Positions 6,292-15,341 of a stretch of 45,153 nt of DNA are shown here, one piece after another. The first letter of the stretch is position 1; the number at the start of each line of letters is the position of its first letter. Made by a program: the position numbers and the translations under genes. Origin of the DNA: an uncultured Prevotellaceae bacterium (GTDB lineage: Bacteria; Bacteroidota; Bacteroidia; Bacteroidales; Bacteroidaceae); the NCBI GenBank assembly GCA_902780025.1, contig CACZDV010000024.1, positions 1-45,153 on the forward strand, written 5' to 3'. The notes under the pieces are model-generated. The model was not told where the DNA came from, did not search any database, and saw only the letters and a program-made list of their open reading frames with translations.

Positions 6292-7548
6292 ATGCAATAT
6301 ACCATCAAATCGCCCACAAAACTGAACGCCAGCATCTCGTTGCCTGCATCAAAGAGTACTTCAAACCGAGCATTGATTATCTACGCCCTCAGCGGCGGCC
6401 ACATCATGCCCCACAACCTGAGCGACTGCGACGACACGGAAGTCATCATCAATGCCATCCGCTACATGCCTGAGGTCATCGACATCAAGGCAGCGGGTAC
6501 GGCCATGCGTTTTATGACGGCCTACCTGAGCGTGATGCGCGGCACTCACGTCATTACTGGTACGGAGCGCATGAAGCACCGCCCCATCAGGGTGCTGGTA
6601 GACGCGCTGCGCAGTCTGGGTGCCGATATAGAATATGTAGAGGAGGAGGGCTATCCCCCACTCCGCATCACGGGACGCAAGCTGACTGGCGGAACCTTGG
6701 AGATAGCGGGCAACGTGAGTTCGCAGTATATCTCGGCGCTGCTGATGATTGGGCCCGTGTTGGAAGACGGACTGGAACTGAAGCTGACGGGTGACATCAT
6801 CTCGCGCCCGTACATTGACTTGACGCTGTGGATGATGCGCGAGTTTGGTGCCGATGCGGAATGGAGTGCAGGCGACACCATCAGCGTGAAGCCTCAGCCT
6901 TATAAGAATCGCGAGTACATTATCGAGAACGACTGGAGCGGCGCCAGCTACTGGTACGAGATGGTGGCGCTGTCGAAGGACCGCGACGCCACCGTACGGC
7001 TGTCGGGACTGATGGACGGCTCGAAGCAGGGTGACTCGGTAGTGAAGTACATCTTCAGTCTGCTGGGCGTGAAGACGATCTTTGAGTCGAAGGAGTCAGG
7101 ACGGCTGCAGGTGGTGACGCTGAAGAAGAGCGGCCGCTGCGTACCCCGACTGGAATACGACTTCGTGAACTCGCCCGACCTTGCCCAGACGTTTGTGGTT
7201 GCCTGTTGCATGATGGGCAAGCCTTTCCACTTCCGCGGATTGTCGACACTGAAGATCAAGGAAACCGACCGCATAGAGGCGATGAAGACGGAGATGAGGA
7301 AGCTGGGGTATGTACTGACCGACCACAACGGCTGTGAACTAGTGTGGGACGGTACACGCTGCGAACCATCTGACGATCAGACTATTGACACCTACGAAGA
7401 CCACCGCATGGCATTGTCCTTTGCTCCGGCTTGCATGAAACAGCCCATCGTCATCAACAACCCGCAGGTGGTGACGAAGTCGTATCCACGCTTCTGGGAT
7501 GACCTGAGGACGGCTGGATTCACTGTAGAAGTGGGAAGTGAGAAGTGA
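6292..7548 (+). CDS. aroA: 3-phosphoshikimate 1-carboxyvinyltransferase (EPSP synthase)
   Basis: The enzyme joins phosphoenolpyruvate to shikimate-3-phosphate, the sixth step of the shikimate pathway to aromatic amino acids, in the cytoplasm. Family marks are LPASKSTSNRALI near the N-terminus, GTAMRF, the SSQYISALLM loop, IKETDRIEAM, and TYEDHRMAL near the end. The chosen ATG (6292) lies 23 bases after a strong -7 box; an upstream in-frame ATG at 6250 would precede the promoter's -7. The product is 418 aa, normal for the short Bacteroidota form. The last residues, EVGSEK, and the stop codon are encoded by a tandem heptamer repeat that runs out of the gene, so the natural C-terminus seems to have been overwritten. 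Confidence 0.93.
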   Translation: MQYTIKSPTKLNASISLPASKSTSNRALIIYALSGGHIMPHNLSDCDDTEVIINAIRYMPEVIDIKAAGTAMRFMTAYLSVMRGTHVITGTERMKHRPIRVLVDALRSLGADIEYVEEEGYPPLRITGRKLTGGTLEIAGNVSSQYISALLMIGPVLEDGLELKLTGDIISRPYIDLTLWMMREFGADAEWSAGDTISVKPQPYKNREYIIENDWSGASYWYEMVALSKDRDATVRLSGLMDGSKQGDSVVKYIFSLLGVKTIFESKESGRLQVVTLKKSGRCVPRLEYDFVNSPDLAQTFVVACCMMGKPFHFRGLSTLKIKETDRIEAMKTEMRKLGYVLTDHNGCELVWDGTRCEPSDDQTIDTYEDHRMALSFAPACMKQPIVINNPQVVTKSYPRFWDDLRTAGFTVEVGSEK

Positions 7549-7640
7549 GAAGTGAGAAGTGAAGAGTGAGGAGTGAAGAGTGAGGAGTGAAGAGTGAGGA
7601 GTGAAGAGTGAGGAGTGGATAGTGAAAAGTGAAGAAGTGA
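7528..7640. repeat. heptamer tandem repeat array (RRAGTGA)
   Basis: About sixteen 7-base units run from the aroA 3' end into the gap before the next gene: one GAAGTGG, four GAAGTGA, then alternating AGAGTGA and GGAGTGA, then ATAGTGA, AAAGTGA and a final GAAGTGA offset by one base. The aroA TGA at 7546-7548 is part of the third unit. Related units recur at 7835-7848 and, on the other strand, at 44649-44710. Confidence 0.9.
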
Positions 7641-7660
7641 AGGGAGGTAAATAATAAAAG

Positions 7661-7855
7661 ATGAGTTTTGCCGTTGTCTGTATAGGGGCACTTGTCGTGC
7701 TGGGCCTCGTAGCCGCCGTCGCGAATCTTTTCGACAAGGGAAAAGATACCATCGAGACGGGGCACGACTGCTCTACCTGTACGGAAGCCGACGAGGGCAA
7801 CTGCAAGATTCATGAACTGATGCAGCAATGCAAGAAAGTGAAGAGTGAAGGCTGA
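7661..7855 (+). CDS. small Cys-rich membrane protein
   Basis: This 64-aa protein has one membrane helix (about residues 3-22) and a short soluble tail with CSTC and a later Cys (GNCKIHELMQQC), four Cys in all. It resembles the small Cys-rich membrane proteins often annotated as FeoB-associated, although no feoB is here. A metal or redox role is possible but unproven. The gene follows aroA after the heptamer array, with GGGAGG upstream as a ribosome site. It overlaps porW by 11 bases. Its last codons (KVKSEG) are again made of heptamer units. Confidence 0.7.
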   Translation: MSFAVVCIGALVVLGLVAAVANLFDKGKDTIETGHDCSTCTEADEGNCKIHELMQQCKKVKSEG

Positions 7856-10763
7856 ACGAATCATACTGAGCTGGGCGGCAGTGATGCTGATACTGCTGAC
7901 CGGATGTTCTACGAAGAAAAATACTTCGCAGACCAGAATGTGGCATTCGTTCAATGCGCGTTATAACACCTATTATAATGGTTCACAGGCTTTTATCGAC
8001 GGTTCACTGGAAAAAGAGAAGGGCAACAAGGACAACTACACGGAGCAGTTGCCGCTCTACACCGTAGGCAACAAGAACAGCCGCAATATAGGCAGCAGCC
8101 AATTTGACCGTGCCATAGAGAAGGCCGAGAAGGCTATTAAGCTACACAGCATCAAGGCCAAGCCTGAATGGAACAAGTCGGGACGCAAGACTGCAAAGGA
8201 CCGCGAGTGGCTGGGACGTAAGGAGTATAACCCATTCATCTGGAAAGCATGGTTGCTGTTGGGCAAGGCGCAGTTCCAGAAAGGTGCCTTCGACGAGGCC
8301 GCTGCCACCTTCTCGTATATGAGCCGACTCTACCAGACACAGCCTATGCAGAACAGCATCGCGCGTGCGTGGCTGGCCAAGTGCTATACGGAATTGGACT
8401 GGCTATACGACGCTGAGGACATTATCCGCAACATGAGCCGCGACTCCATCCACTATCGCGCTGTGAAAGACTGGGACTACACTTATGCCGACTACTACCT
8501 GAGGAACCAGGAGCCTGAACGCGCTATACCTTATTTATATAAGGTCATCAAACATGAACGGCGCAAGACGCAGAAAGCCCGCGAGTGGTTCCTCATGGGA
8601 CAGTTACAGACGGCACTCGGCAACCGCGAAGCGGCCTACAAGGCCTACAGCCACGTAACACGGCTGAGTCCGCCCTACGAACTGGAGTTCAATGCCCGCA
8701 TTGCCCAGACCGAGGTAATGGCGTCGACTGACGGACGAGGCATGATCAGCCGTCTGCGCCGTATGGCCCGTAACGACAACAACAAGGACTATCTGGACCA
8801 GGTGTACTACGCCATCGGCAACATCTACCTGCTGCAGCGTGACACGATGCAGGCCATCGGTGCCTACGAAAAGGGCAACGAGAAGGCCACCCGCAGCGGC
8901 ATAGAGAAAGGTGTGCTGCTGCTGAAGCTCGGCGGCCTGTACTGGGACATGGAGAAATATGCTGATGCCCAGCGCTGCTACGGTGCGGCCATCGGTCTGT
9001 TGGACAAGGAGCGTCCTGACTACGAGGAACTGTCGAACCGCTCGAAGATGCTGGACGAATTAGTGCCTTTCACAGAGGCCATCCACCTGCAGGACTCGCT
9101 GCAGGAGCTGGCCAAAATGCCTGAAAAGGAACGGTTGGCAGCCATCGACCGCGTGATAGAAGCCCTGAAGAAAAAAGAGAAGGAAGAGCGCGACAAAGCC
9201 TTGGAGGCTGAAGTGGAGAAAACGCTACAGAAGCGTGGAGCCACTGGCGGTCGCACCAACACACCTGCCCGTACTACACCAGGAACACAGACACAAGGTA
9301 ACGGACAGTGGTACTTCTACAACCCGATGGCCGTCAGTCAAGGTAAACAGACCTTCCAGCGGCAATGGGGCAAACGTGACAATACAGACAACTGGCGGCG
9401 TGTGAACCAGACGGTGGTGACGCTGGCAGAACAGACGGAGATCTCAGAGAGCCAGGACTCCCTGAACAATCTGGAAATGCCGACGGCTCAGGACAGCACC
9501 GCTACAGCCGACACCCCTGCTGATACGCTGGCCAACGACCCACACAACCGCGAATACTATCTGGCACAGATACCTTTCAGCGACGAAATGAAGGCAGCCT
9601 CCGACGAAATCATCAAGGATGGACTGTTCCACGCCGGCATTATCTTCAAGGACAAACTGGGCAACCTGCCGCTGAGCCGGAAGCACCTGCTGCGACTCAT
9701 CAACCAGTACGGCGAATTCCCCCAGATGGACGAAGCCTGGTATCACCTCTTCCTGCTCTACTCACAGCTTGGTGACCGTCAGCAGGCCGACACCTGCCTG
9801 GTTCATCTGAAGACTGACTTCCCTGAAAGCCAATGGACCATCCTGCTGTCCGACCCCTACTTCGTCGAGAATGCCCGCTTTGGCGTCCACATCGAGGACT
9901 CGCTCTACGCAGCCACCTACGATGCCTTCAAGGACAACCGTTTTGAGGAAGCCCAGCGCAATGCCGAACTGGCCACCGAGCGGTTCCCCTTAGGAGCCAA
10001 CCAACCCAAGTTCCTGTTTATCAGCGGCCTGAGCAAACTTAACGAAGGCGATGGTCAGGGATGTATGGAACTGCTGAAGCAGGTGGTAGAGAAATACCCC
10101 AAGAGCGAGGTCAGCGAGATGGCTGGCATGATTATCAAAGGTGTGCAGGAGGGACGCAAGCTACACGGCGGCAAGTTCGACCTGGGCGACGTATGGTCGC
10201 GCCGCGATATCACCCTCGTCAATACCGACTCCACGACTACCGACACGTTGAGTACGGAGCGCAACACCAACTTCCTCTATATACTGGCCTACGAGCCTGA
10301 CTCCCTCAGCGAACAGATGGAGAACGGCGAGAACCAGCTGCTGTTCGAGATGGCGCGCTACAACTTCACCAACTTCATGGTGCGCAACTTTGACCTGCAG
10401 ACTGAGCAGGAGGGAATGCTGCACCGCATCATCGTCAGCGGGTTCCTCAACTACGACGAGGCCCTGCAATATGCACGTAAGCTACACGCTTCGCCAGAGC
10501 TGTCGCCGCTGCTGAAACTCTGTCGCGTGATCATCATCAGCCAGCAGAACCTGCCACTCATCGGCGTCCGCTTCAGCTATGACGACTATGAGGATTTCTA
10601 CCAGCGCACGTTCACACCCCTGCAGGTCAGCGACGAACAGTTGCTGAACATCCCAGAGGCAACGGAACAGCCGGAAGAGGATGACGGCCCTGACAACCAG
10701 GAAACGCCGGACAGTCCGGATAATCAAGAGGCCCCAGATGACTTTGACCTTGACTTTTTCTAA
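7845..10763 (+). CDS. porW: T9SS lipoprotein PorW/SprE, TPR-rich
   Basis: The 972-aa product starts with a lipoprotein signal whose lipobox is LLTGC (Cys21). TPR-like helical repeats follow through about residues 100-440 and 560-780, separated by a low-complexity Lys/Glu and Thr/Gln-rich linker. The C-terminus is very acidic (DDFDLDFF). PorW/SprE is an outer-membrane-associated lipoprotein required for type IX secretion and, in gliding species, motility. The gene lies directly before porX, supporting the name. The start is a GTG at 7845; an in-frame TGA at 7839 allows nothing earlier, and no ATG occurs before the hydrophobic core. That GTG is contributed by a heptamer unit. Confidence 0.85.
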   Translation: MKAERIILSWAAVMLILLTGCSTKKNTSQTRMWHSFNARYNTYYNGSQAFIDGSLEKEKGNKDNYTEQLPLYTVGNKNSRNIGSSQFDRAIEKAEKAIKLHSIKAKPEWNKSGRKTAKDREWLGRKEYNPFIWKAWLLLGKAQFQKGAFDEAAATFSYMSRLYQTQPMQNSIARAWLAKCYTELDWLYDAEDIIRNMSRDSIHYRAVKDWDYTYADYYLRNQEPERAIPYLYKVIKHERRKTQKAREWFLMGQLQTALGNREAAYKAYSHVTRLSPPYELEFNARIAQTEVMASTDGRGMISRLRRMARNDNNKDYLDQVYYAIGNIYLLQRDTMQAIGAYEKGNEKATRSGIEKGVLLLKLGGLYWDMEKYADAQRCYGAAIGLLDKERPDYEELSNRSKMLDELVPFTEAIHLQDSLQELAKMPEKERLAAIDRVIEALKKKEKEERDKALEAEVEKTLQKRGATGGRTNTPARTTPGTQTQGNGQWYFYNPMAVSQGKQTFQRQWGKRDNTDNWRRVNQTVVTLAEQTEISESQDSLNNLEMPTAQDSTATADTPADTLANDPHNREYYLAQIPFSDEMKAASDEIIKDGLFHAGIIFKDKLGNLPLSRKHLLRLINQYGEFPQMDEAWYHLFLLYSQLGDRQQADTCLVHLKTDFPESQWTILLSDPYFVENARFGVHIEDSLYAATYDAFKDNRFEEAQRNAELATERFPLGANQPKFLFISGLSKLNEGDGQGCMELLKQVVEKYPKSEVSEMAGMIIKGVQEGRKLHGGKFDLGDVWSRRDITLVNTDSTTTDTLSTERNTNFLYILAYEPDSLSEQMENGENQLLFEMARYNFTNFMVRNFDLQTEQEGMLHRIIVSGFLNYDEALQYARKLHASPELSPLLKLCRVIIISQQNLPLIGVRFSYDDYEDFYQRTFTPLQVSDEQLLNIPEATEQPEEDDGPDNQETPDSPDNQEAPDDFDLDFF

Positions 10764-10772
10764 CGCTAAGAT

Positions 10773-12326
10773 ATGACAAACGGAGTATTGCTTTGGGTAG
10801 ACGACGAGATTGAACAGCTGAAGGCTCACCTGCTGTTCCTCGAGAAGAAAGGCTATGAGGTGGTGACCGTCTCGAACGGTACGGACGCCATCGACCAGTG
10901 TGCATCAAGGTCGTTCGACCTGGTACTGCTTGACGAGCAGATGCCTGGACTCAGCGGACTGGAGACCCTGCAGCGCATCAAGCAGCTACAGCCGGCATTG
11001 CCAGTGGTGATGGTGACCAAGAGCGAGGAGGAGAACATCATGGAGCAGGCCATCGGACAGAAGATAGCCGACTACCTCATCAAGCCCGTGAACCCCAACC
11101 AGATACTGCTGACGCTGAAGAAGAACATCCACCGCCGCGAGATAGAGACGGAGGTGACGCAGAGCCAGTACCAGCAGAACTTCCAGCAGATAGCCATGCA
11201 GATCATGGACTGCCGCACGTGGCAGGACTGGACGGAGGTGTATCGTCACCTGGTACACTGGGAACTGCAGCTGAGCGCTACGGACAGCAACATGACCGAC
11301 ATGCTGCAGATGCAGAAGGAGGAGGCCAACCTGGGCTTTGCCAAGTTTGTCAAGAAGAACTACATGGACTGGATTGGAGGCAGTGACGAGGCCCCGCTTA
11401 TGTCAAACCGCGTCTTCAAGGAGAAGGTGTTCCCACTGCTGGCCAACGGCGAGAAGGTGTTCCTGGTCGTGATGGATAACTTCCGCTACGACCAGTGGCG
11501 CATGCTGGCACAGGAGATAGGCGACCTCTTCGACATCGACGAAGACCTCTACTGCAGCATCCTGCCCACTGCCACGCAGTATGCGCGCAACGCCATCTTC
11601 TCAGGTCTCATGCCCAACAAGATAGCCGAGATGTTCCCTGACCTGTGGGTCGATGAGGACGAGGAGGAGGGCAAGAACCTGAACGAAGCGCCGCTCATCC
11701 AGACGCAGCTCGACCGCTATCGCCGCCGCAACACCTTCTCGTACCACAAGGTGAACACGTCGCAGGACGCCGAACGCTTCATGCAGCAGTTCAAGCAACT
11801 GGAGAAGAACGACCTGAACGTCGTCGTATTCAACTTCATCGACATGCTCAGTCACGCCCGCACTGAGAGCCGCATGGTGCGCGAACTGGCCAACAACGAG
11901 TCGGCCTACCGTTCCATCACCCTCTCCTGGCTGCGCCACTCCGTCACCAGCGACTTCTTCCGCCAGCTGGCACAGACCGACTACCGCGTCATCGTCACCA
12001 CTGACCACGGTTCCATCCGCTGCACACGGCCCGTCAAGATTGTGGGCGACCGCAATACCAACACCAACCTGCGTTACAAGTTAGGCAAGAATTTAAGCTA
12101 TGAAGACTCCAAGGACCTGTTCGTCATCCGCGAACCGCAGAAGGCCCAGCTGCCCTCCCCCAACCTGTCGACCAGCTACGTCTTCGCCACTGGCGACTCG
12201 TTCTTCGCCTATCCCAATAATTACAACTACTATGTCTCCTACTACCGCGACACCTTCCAGCACGGAGGTATCTCGCTGGAGGAGATGATGATTCCCATCG
12301 TTACTTTAACAGGAAAGAAAAGATGA
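10773..12326 (+). CDS. porX: T9SS response regulator PorX with PglZ domain
   Basis: This 517-aa protein has an N-terminal receiver domain (about 4-122) with acidic pair Asp10-Asp11, phospho-acceptor Asp54 (LLDEQMPG) and Lys in LIKPVNP. A helical linker follows, then a PglZ alkaline-phosphatase-like domain (about 200-510) with metal-site motifs MDNFRYD and TDHGS. PorX is a cytoplasmic regulator of type IX secretion that works with the kinase PorY; the PglZ part acts as a phosphodiesterase in studied members. It lies nine bases after porW and overlaps tsaE by four bases (ATGA). No porY is in the window. Confidence 0.92.
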   Translation: MTNGVLLWVDDEIEQLKAHLLFLEKKGYEVVTVSNGTDAIDQCASRSFDLVLLDEQMPGLSGLETLQRIKQLQPALPVVMVTKSEEENIMEQAIGQKIADYLIKPVNPNQILLTLKKNIHRREIETEVTQSQYQQNFQQIAMQIMDCRTWQDWTEVYRHLVHWELQLSATDSNMTDMLQMQKEEANLGFAKFVKKNYMDWIGGSDEAPLMSNRVFKEKVFPLLANGEKVFLVVMDNFRYDQWRMLAQEIGDLFDIDEDLYCSILPTATQYARNAIFSGLMPNKIAEMFPDLWVDEDEEEGKNLNEAPLIQTQLDRYRRRNTFSYHKVNTSQDAERFMQQFKQLEKNDLNVVVFNFIDMLSHARTESRMVRELANNESAYRSITLSWLRHSVTSDFFRQLAQTDYRVIVTTDHGSIRCTRPVKIVGDRNTNTNLRYKLGKNLSYEDSKDLFVIREPQKAQLPSPNLSTSYVFATGDSFFAYPNNYNYYVSYYRDTFQHGGISLEEMMIPIVTLTGKKR

Positions 12327-12751
12327 ACATTATTATCAAGGATTTAGATCATATCAGTGAGGCTGCCCGTGAGTTTGTCAGCCATATAGGTGAGCGCCGC
12401 GTCTTCGCCTTCTACGGCCACATGGGTGCTGGCAAAACCACCTTTATTAAGGCCATCTGCGAGGCATTAGGTGTTGAGGATGTCATCACCTCGCCCACCT
12501 TTGCCATTGTCAATGAGTATACGCCCTCCTCCTTCCTCCTTCCTCCTTCCTCGAAAATATACCATTTCGACTTCTACCGCATCAAACGCTTGGAGGAGGT
12601 CTACGACATGGGCTACGAAGACTACTTCTACTCTGGTGCCCTCTGTTTCATCGAATGGCCTGAACTCATTGAGGAACTACTGCCTGAAGATGCCGTCCGC
12701 ATCACCATCAGCGAACAGCCCGACGGTTCGCGGCTTGTCAATTTAGAATAA
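12323..12751 (+). CDS. tsaE: tRNA threonylcarbamoyladenosine biosynthesis ATPase TsaE
   Basis: TsaE is the ATPase that drives turnover of the complex making t6A37 on ANN-decoding tRNAs in the cytoplasm. The 142-aa protein has Walker A GHMGAGKTT (residues 32-40), SPTFAIVNEY, and YHFDFYRI with the conserved Asp. It also has the GYEDYF and CFIEWPEL motifs. A loop that is normally short has gained about nine residues (SSFLLPPSS). They are encoded by a heptamer repeat of TTCCTCC units (12526-12553). The motifs on both sides are intact, so the enzyme is probably functional. It overlaps porX by four bases and precedes the GH95 gene by four. Confidence 0.93.
   Translation: MNIIIKDLDHISEAAREFVSHIGERRVFAFYGHMGAGKTTFIKAICEALGVEDVITSPTFAIVNEYTPSSFLLPPSSKIYHFDFYRIKRLEEVYDMGYEDYFYSGALCFIEWPELIEELLPEDAVRITISEQPDGSRLVNLE
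12526..12553. repeat. heptamer repeat inside tsaE
   Basis: Four 7-base units, CTCCTCC, TTCCTCC, TTCCTCC and TTCCTCG, lie inside the coding sequence and encode a Ser/Leu/Pro-rich loop. Three units are 21 bases, so adding or losing three at a time keeps the frame. Confidence 0.85.
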
Positions 12752-12755
12752 GCGT

Positions 12756-15233
12756 ATGGGAAAGCTGGGATTCTTAGTCTTATGCCTGATGAATATCTTC
12801 GTTACAGCGAAGGCACAGACACTGCACTACGACCGACCGGCTACGTACTTCGAAGAGGCATTGGTCATCGGTAACGGCACGATGGGTGGTATTGTCTACG
12901 GCGATACACAGTGTGACCGCATATCATTGAACGACATCACATTGTGGACGGGTGAGCCGTGTAATCAGAATGTCTATTCACCTGATGCCCACAAGACTAT
13001 TCCCACCATCCGCGAGGCGCTGAAGAAGGGCGACTATCAGGAGGTCGACCGTCTGCAGCGTGACGTGCAAGGACACTTCTCGCAGAACTATCAGCCACTG
13101 GGCCAACTCTTGATAGAATATCTCGACACGACAGAGACGGTGACCAGCTATCGCCGTTGGCTCGACATCGGCAATGCCACCGCCCACACCGAATACCGAC
13201 GCGGTACCTATCACTATACGACGGAGTACTTTTGCACAAATCCTGACTCAGGTCTCGTGGTTCACATCACTACCGACAATCCGCGCGGCATCCACGCACG
13301 GCTGTCGCTGAGCTGTCAACTGCGCCATACACCACTCACCACTAATTCCAGCACACACACCTTGGTCACTGACGGCTACGCTGGCTATACTTCGTTGCCC
13401 AGCTATTATGATGCGAAGGAGAAATTTGCCTACGACCCCAATCGCGGCATCCATTTCCGTACGAAAGTTGGTATCAGCGCCACAAACGTGAGAGCCGACG
13501 GTGATGCCATCGTGGTGGACGGCAGTAAGGAAGTGACACTTTACGTGGTCAACGCCACCTCATTCAATGGTTATGACAAGGACCCTGTGAAGGAGGGAAA
13601 GCCTTATCAACAGATAGCCGACACACGGTTAGTACATCTGTCAGGCGTACCATACACAGAACTGCGTAGCCGCCACATCAGCGACTACCAGCGCATCTAC
13701 AACCGTGTAAAGCTGACATTGGGAACAGCAACAGAAGACGTTCGTCCCACTGATATGATATTGAAGGAATATGTGGACGAATCTATCTTCAATCCCCAAC
13801 TCGAAGCCCTCTATTTCCAGTATGGCCGCTACCTGCTCATCAGTTGTTCGCGAACGCCCAACGTTCCTGCTAACCTGCAGGGGCTCTGGAATGAAAGCAT
13901 CCTGCCGCCTTGGTCGTGCAACTACACCAGCAACATCAATGTCGAGGAGAACTACTGGGCAGCCGAGACCGCTGCACTGCCAGAGATGCACCAGTCACTC
14001 TTCACCTTTATGAAAGAGCTACAGGGCTCTGGCGAACTGACCGCCAAAGCCTACTATGGCGTCAACCGCGGATGGTGCCTGGCGCATAATACCGATATAT
14101 GGGCGATGACCTGTCCAGTAGGCCTCCACACTGGCGACCCGATGTGGGCTAACTGGAACATGGGAGGCGCCTGGCTCTCTACCCACATCTGGGAACACTA
14201 CACTTTCTCACTCGACCGCGACTTCCTGCGCGAGTACTACCCCGTGCTCCGCGGTGCTGCCGAATTCTGCCTCGGCTGGCTCATGCCACTCTCAGACATC
14301 AGCCATCAACCATCATCCATCGACTATCTCATCACCGCTCCCTCCACCTCGCCCGAGAACTCCTTCGTCACTCCCGACGGCTATCACGGTCGTACCTGCT
14401 ACGGCGGTTTTGCTGACATCGCCATGATTCGCGAGTGCCTGGCTGATGCCCGAGATGCAGCCACTGTCCTCGATGTCGACCGCGAGTTCATTGCTGAGGC
14501 CGACGCTGCCCTCGCCCGTCTGCAGCCCTACAAGATAGGACGCAAAGGCAACCTGCAGGAGTGGTTCTACGACTGGGACGACGAAGACCCGCACCACCGT
14601 CACCAAAGTCATCTCTTCGGCATCTATCCTGGTCACTGCCTCGACGATGGTGTCAACACCAAGGAAGCTCTCCATCACGCCGCCTCGCGTACCCTCGAAC
14701 TGAAAGGTGACCGCACGACGGGCTGGAGCACAGGCTGGCGCGTCAACCTCTACGCCCGATTACACGATGCCAGCAATGCCTACCACATGTACCGCAAGCT
14801 GCTCAGCTACGTCAGTCCCGACGGCTACCGAGGGTCAGATGCACGTCGTGGCGGCGGCACCTACCCCAACCTCCTCGATGCCCACTCACCTTTCCAAATT
14901 GACGGCAACTTCGGTGGCTGTGCTGGTGTCCTCGAAATGCTCATGCAAAGTGAGTACACTATCAGTCCACAGACAACAGACAGCCATTCAAAGCTCAACA
15001 ATCAACAATCAACATTATCTGTCGAACTCCTTCCCGCCCTGCCCAACAACTGGAAAGACGGCTCCGTCAGTGGCATCCGAGCCCGTGGTGGCATTACCAT
15101 CAACATGACCTGGCACGACGCCCGCGTTACCGTCCTCACCCTTACTGCTCAGCAGCCCTGCACCATCACGCTTATCATGAACGGACAGCAGAAGACAGTA
15201 GCCTTAAAGAAGGGCAGCAACAAGATTCTCTGA
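12756..15233 (+). CDS. GH95 glycosidase (alpha-L-fucosidase / alpha-L-galactosidase)
   Basis: This 825-aa protein has a signal peptide ending near TAKAQ, so it is periplasmic or exported. It shows the full GH95 pattern: an N-terminal beta domain (about 25-270) and an alpha/alpha barrel. Catalytic residues are Asn393 and Asn395 (SNINVEENYW), Glu534 (TSPEN) and Asp716 (IDGNFGG), matching the Asn/Asn/Asp base relay and acid of the family. GH95 enzymes invert and remove L-fucose or L-galactose. Given the xylanases downstream, L-galactose on complex xylan is a reasonable target. Two loops carry heptamer-encoded insertions (near residues 516-523 and 747-754). It starts four bases after tsaE, which suggests cotranscription with the porW-porX operon. 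Confidence 0.88.
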   Translation: MGKLGFLVLCLMNIFVTAKAQTLHYDRPATYFEEALVIGNGTMGGIVYGDTQCDRISLNDITLWTGEPCNQNVYSPDAHKTIPTIREALKKGDYQEVDRLQRDVQGHFSQNYQPLGQLLIEYLDTTETVTSYRRWLDIGNATAHTEYRRGTYHYTTEYFCTNPDSGLVVHITTDNPRGIHARLSLSCQLRHTPLTTNSSTHTLVTDGYAGYTSLPSYYDAKEKFAYDPNRGIHFRTKVGISATNVRADGDAIVVDGSKEVTLYVVNATSFNGYDKDPVKEGKPYQQIADTRLVHLSGVPYTELRSRHISDYQRIYNRVKLTLGTATEDVRPTDMILKEYVDESIFNPQLEALYFQYGRYLLISCSRTPNVPANLQGLWNESILPPWSCNYTSNINVEENYWAAETAALPEMHQSLFTFMKELQGSGELTAKAYYGVNRGWCLAHNTDIWAMTCPVGLHTGDPMWANWNMGGAWLSTHIWEHYTFSLDRDFLREYYPVLRGAAEFCLGWLMPLSDISHQPSSIDYLITAPSTSPENSFVTPDGYHGRTCYGGFADIAMIRECLADARDAATVLDVDREFIAEADAALARLQPYKIGRKGNLQEWFYDWDDEDPHHRHQSHLFGIYPGHCLDDGVNTKEALHHAASRTLELKGDRTTGWSTGWRVNLYARLHDASNAYHMYRKLLSYVSPDGYRGSDARRGGGTYPNLLDAHSPFQIDGNFGGCAGVLEMLMQSEYTISPQTTDSHSKLNNQQSTLSVELLPALPNNWKDGSVSGIRARGGITINMTWHDARVTVLTLTAQQPCTITLIMNGQQKTVALKKGSNKIL
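14303..14323. repeat. heptamer repeat inside GH95, first
   Basis: Three units, CCATCAA, CCATCAT and CCATCGA, in the coding sequence. They encode part of a SHQPSSID loop just before the catalytic TSPEN motif. Confidence 0.75.
14995..15015. repeat. heptamer repeat inside GH95, second
   Basis: Units TCAACAA, TCAACAA and TCAACAT encode NNQQST in a loop of about twenty extra residues before the LLPALP strand of the C-terminal domain. Confidence 0.8.
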
Positions 15234-15294
15234 CAACGAAACAAAATCGAAAATATGTGACACAAAAGGCTGCGGATGTTCGCTTATTTTGTAC

Positions 15295-15302
15295 TACCTT
15301 TG
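15295..15302 (+). promoter_or_regulatory. promoter -7 box of the esterase-GH5 gene
   Basis: TACCTTTG lies 39 bases before the chosen ATG (15342). An ATG at 15312 would sit at the very start of the transcript, which argues for the later one. No clear -33 TTTG is found at the right distance. Confidence 0.55.
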
Positions 15303-15341
15303 CAGCCATCTATGAGACGTATTATTCTTTACCTAACAACG

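Noticed and set aside
7528-7640. Possible CRISPR array
   Set aside because: Units are seven bases and contiguous, without spacers; no cas gene is present.
15312-15341. Earlier ATG for the esterase-GH5 gene
   Set aside because: It would start within a few bases of the predicted transcript start and put extra residues before a normal signal peptide.
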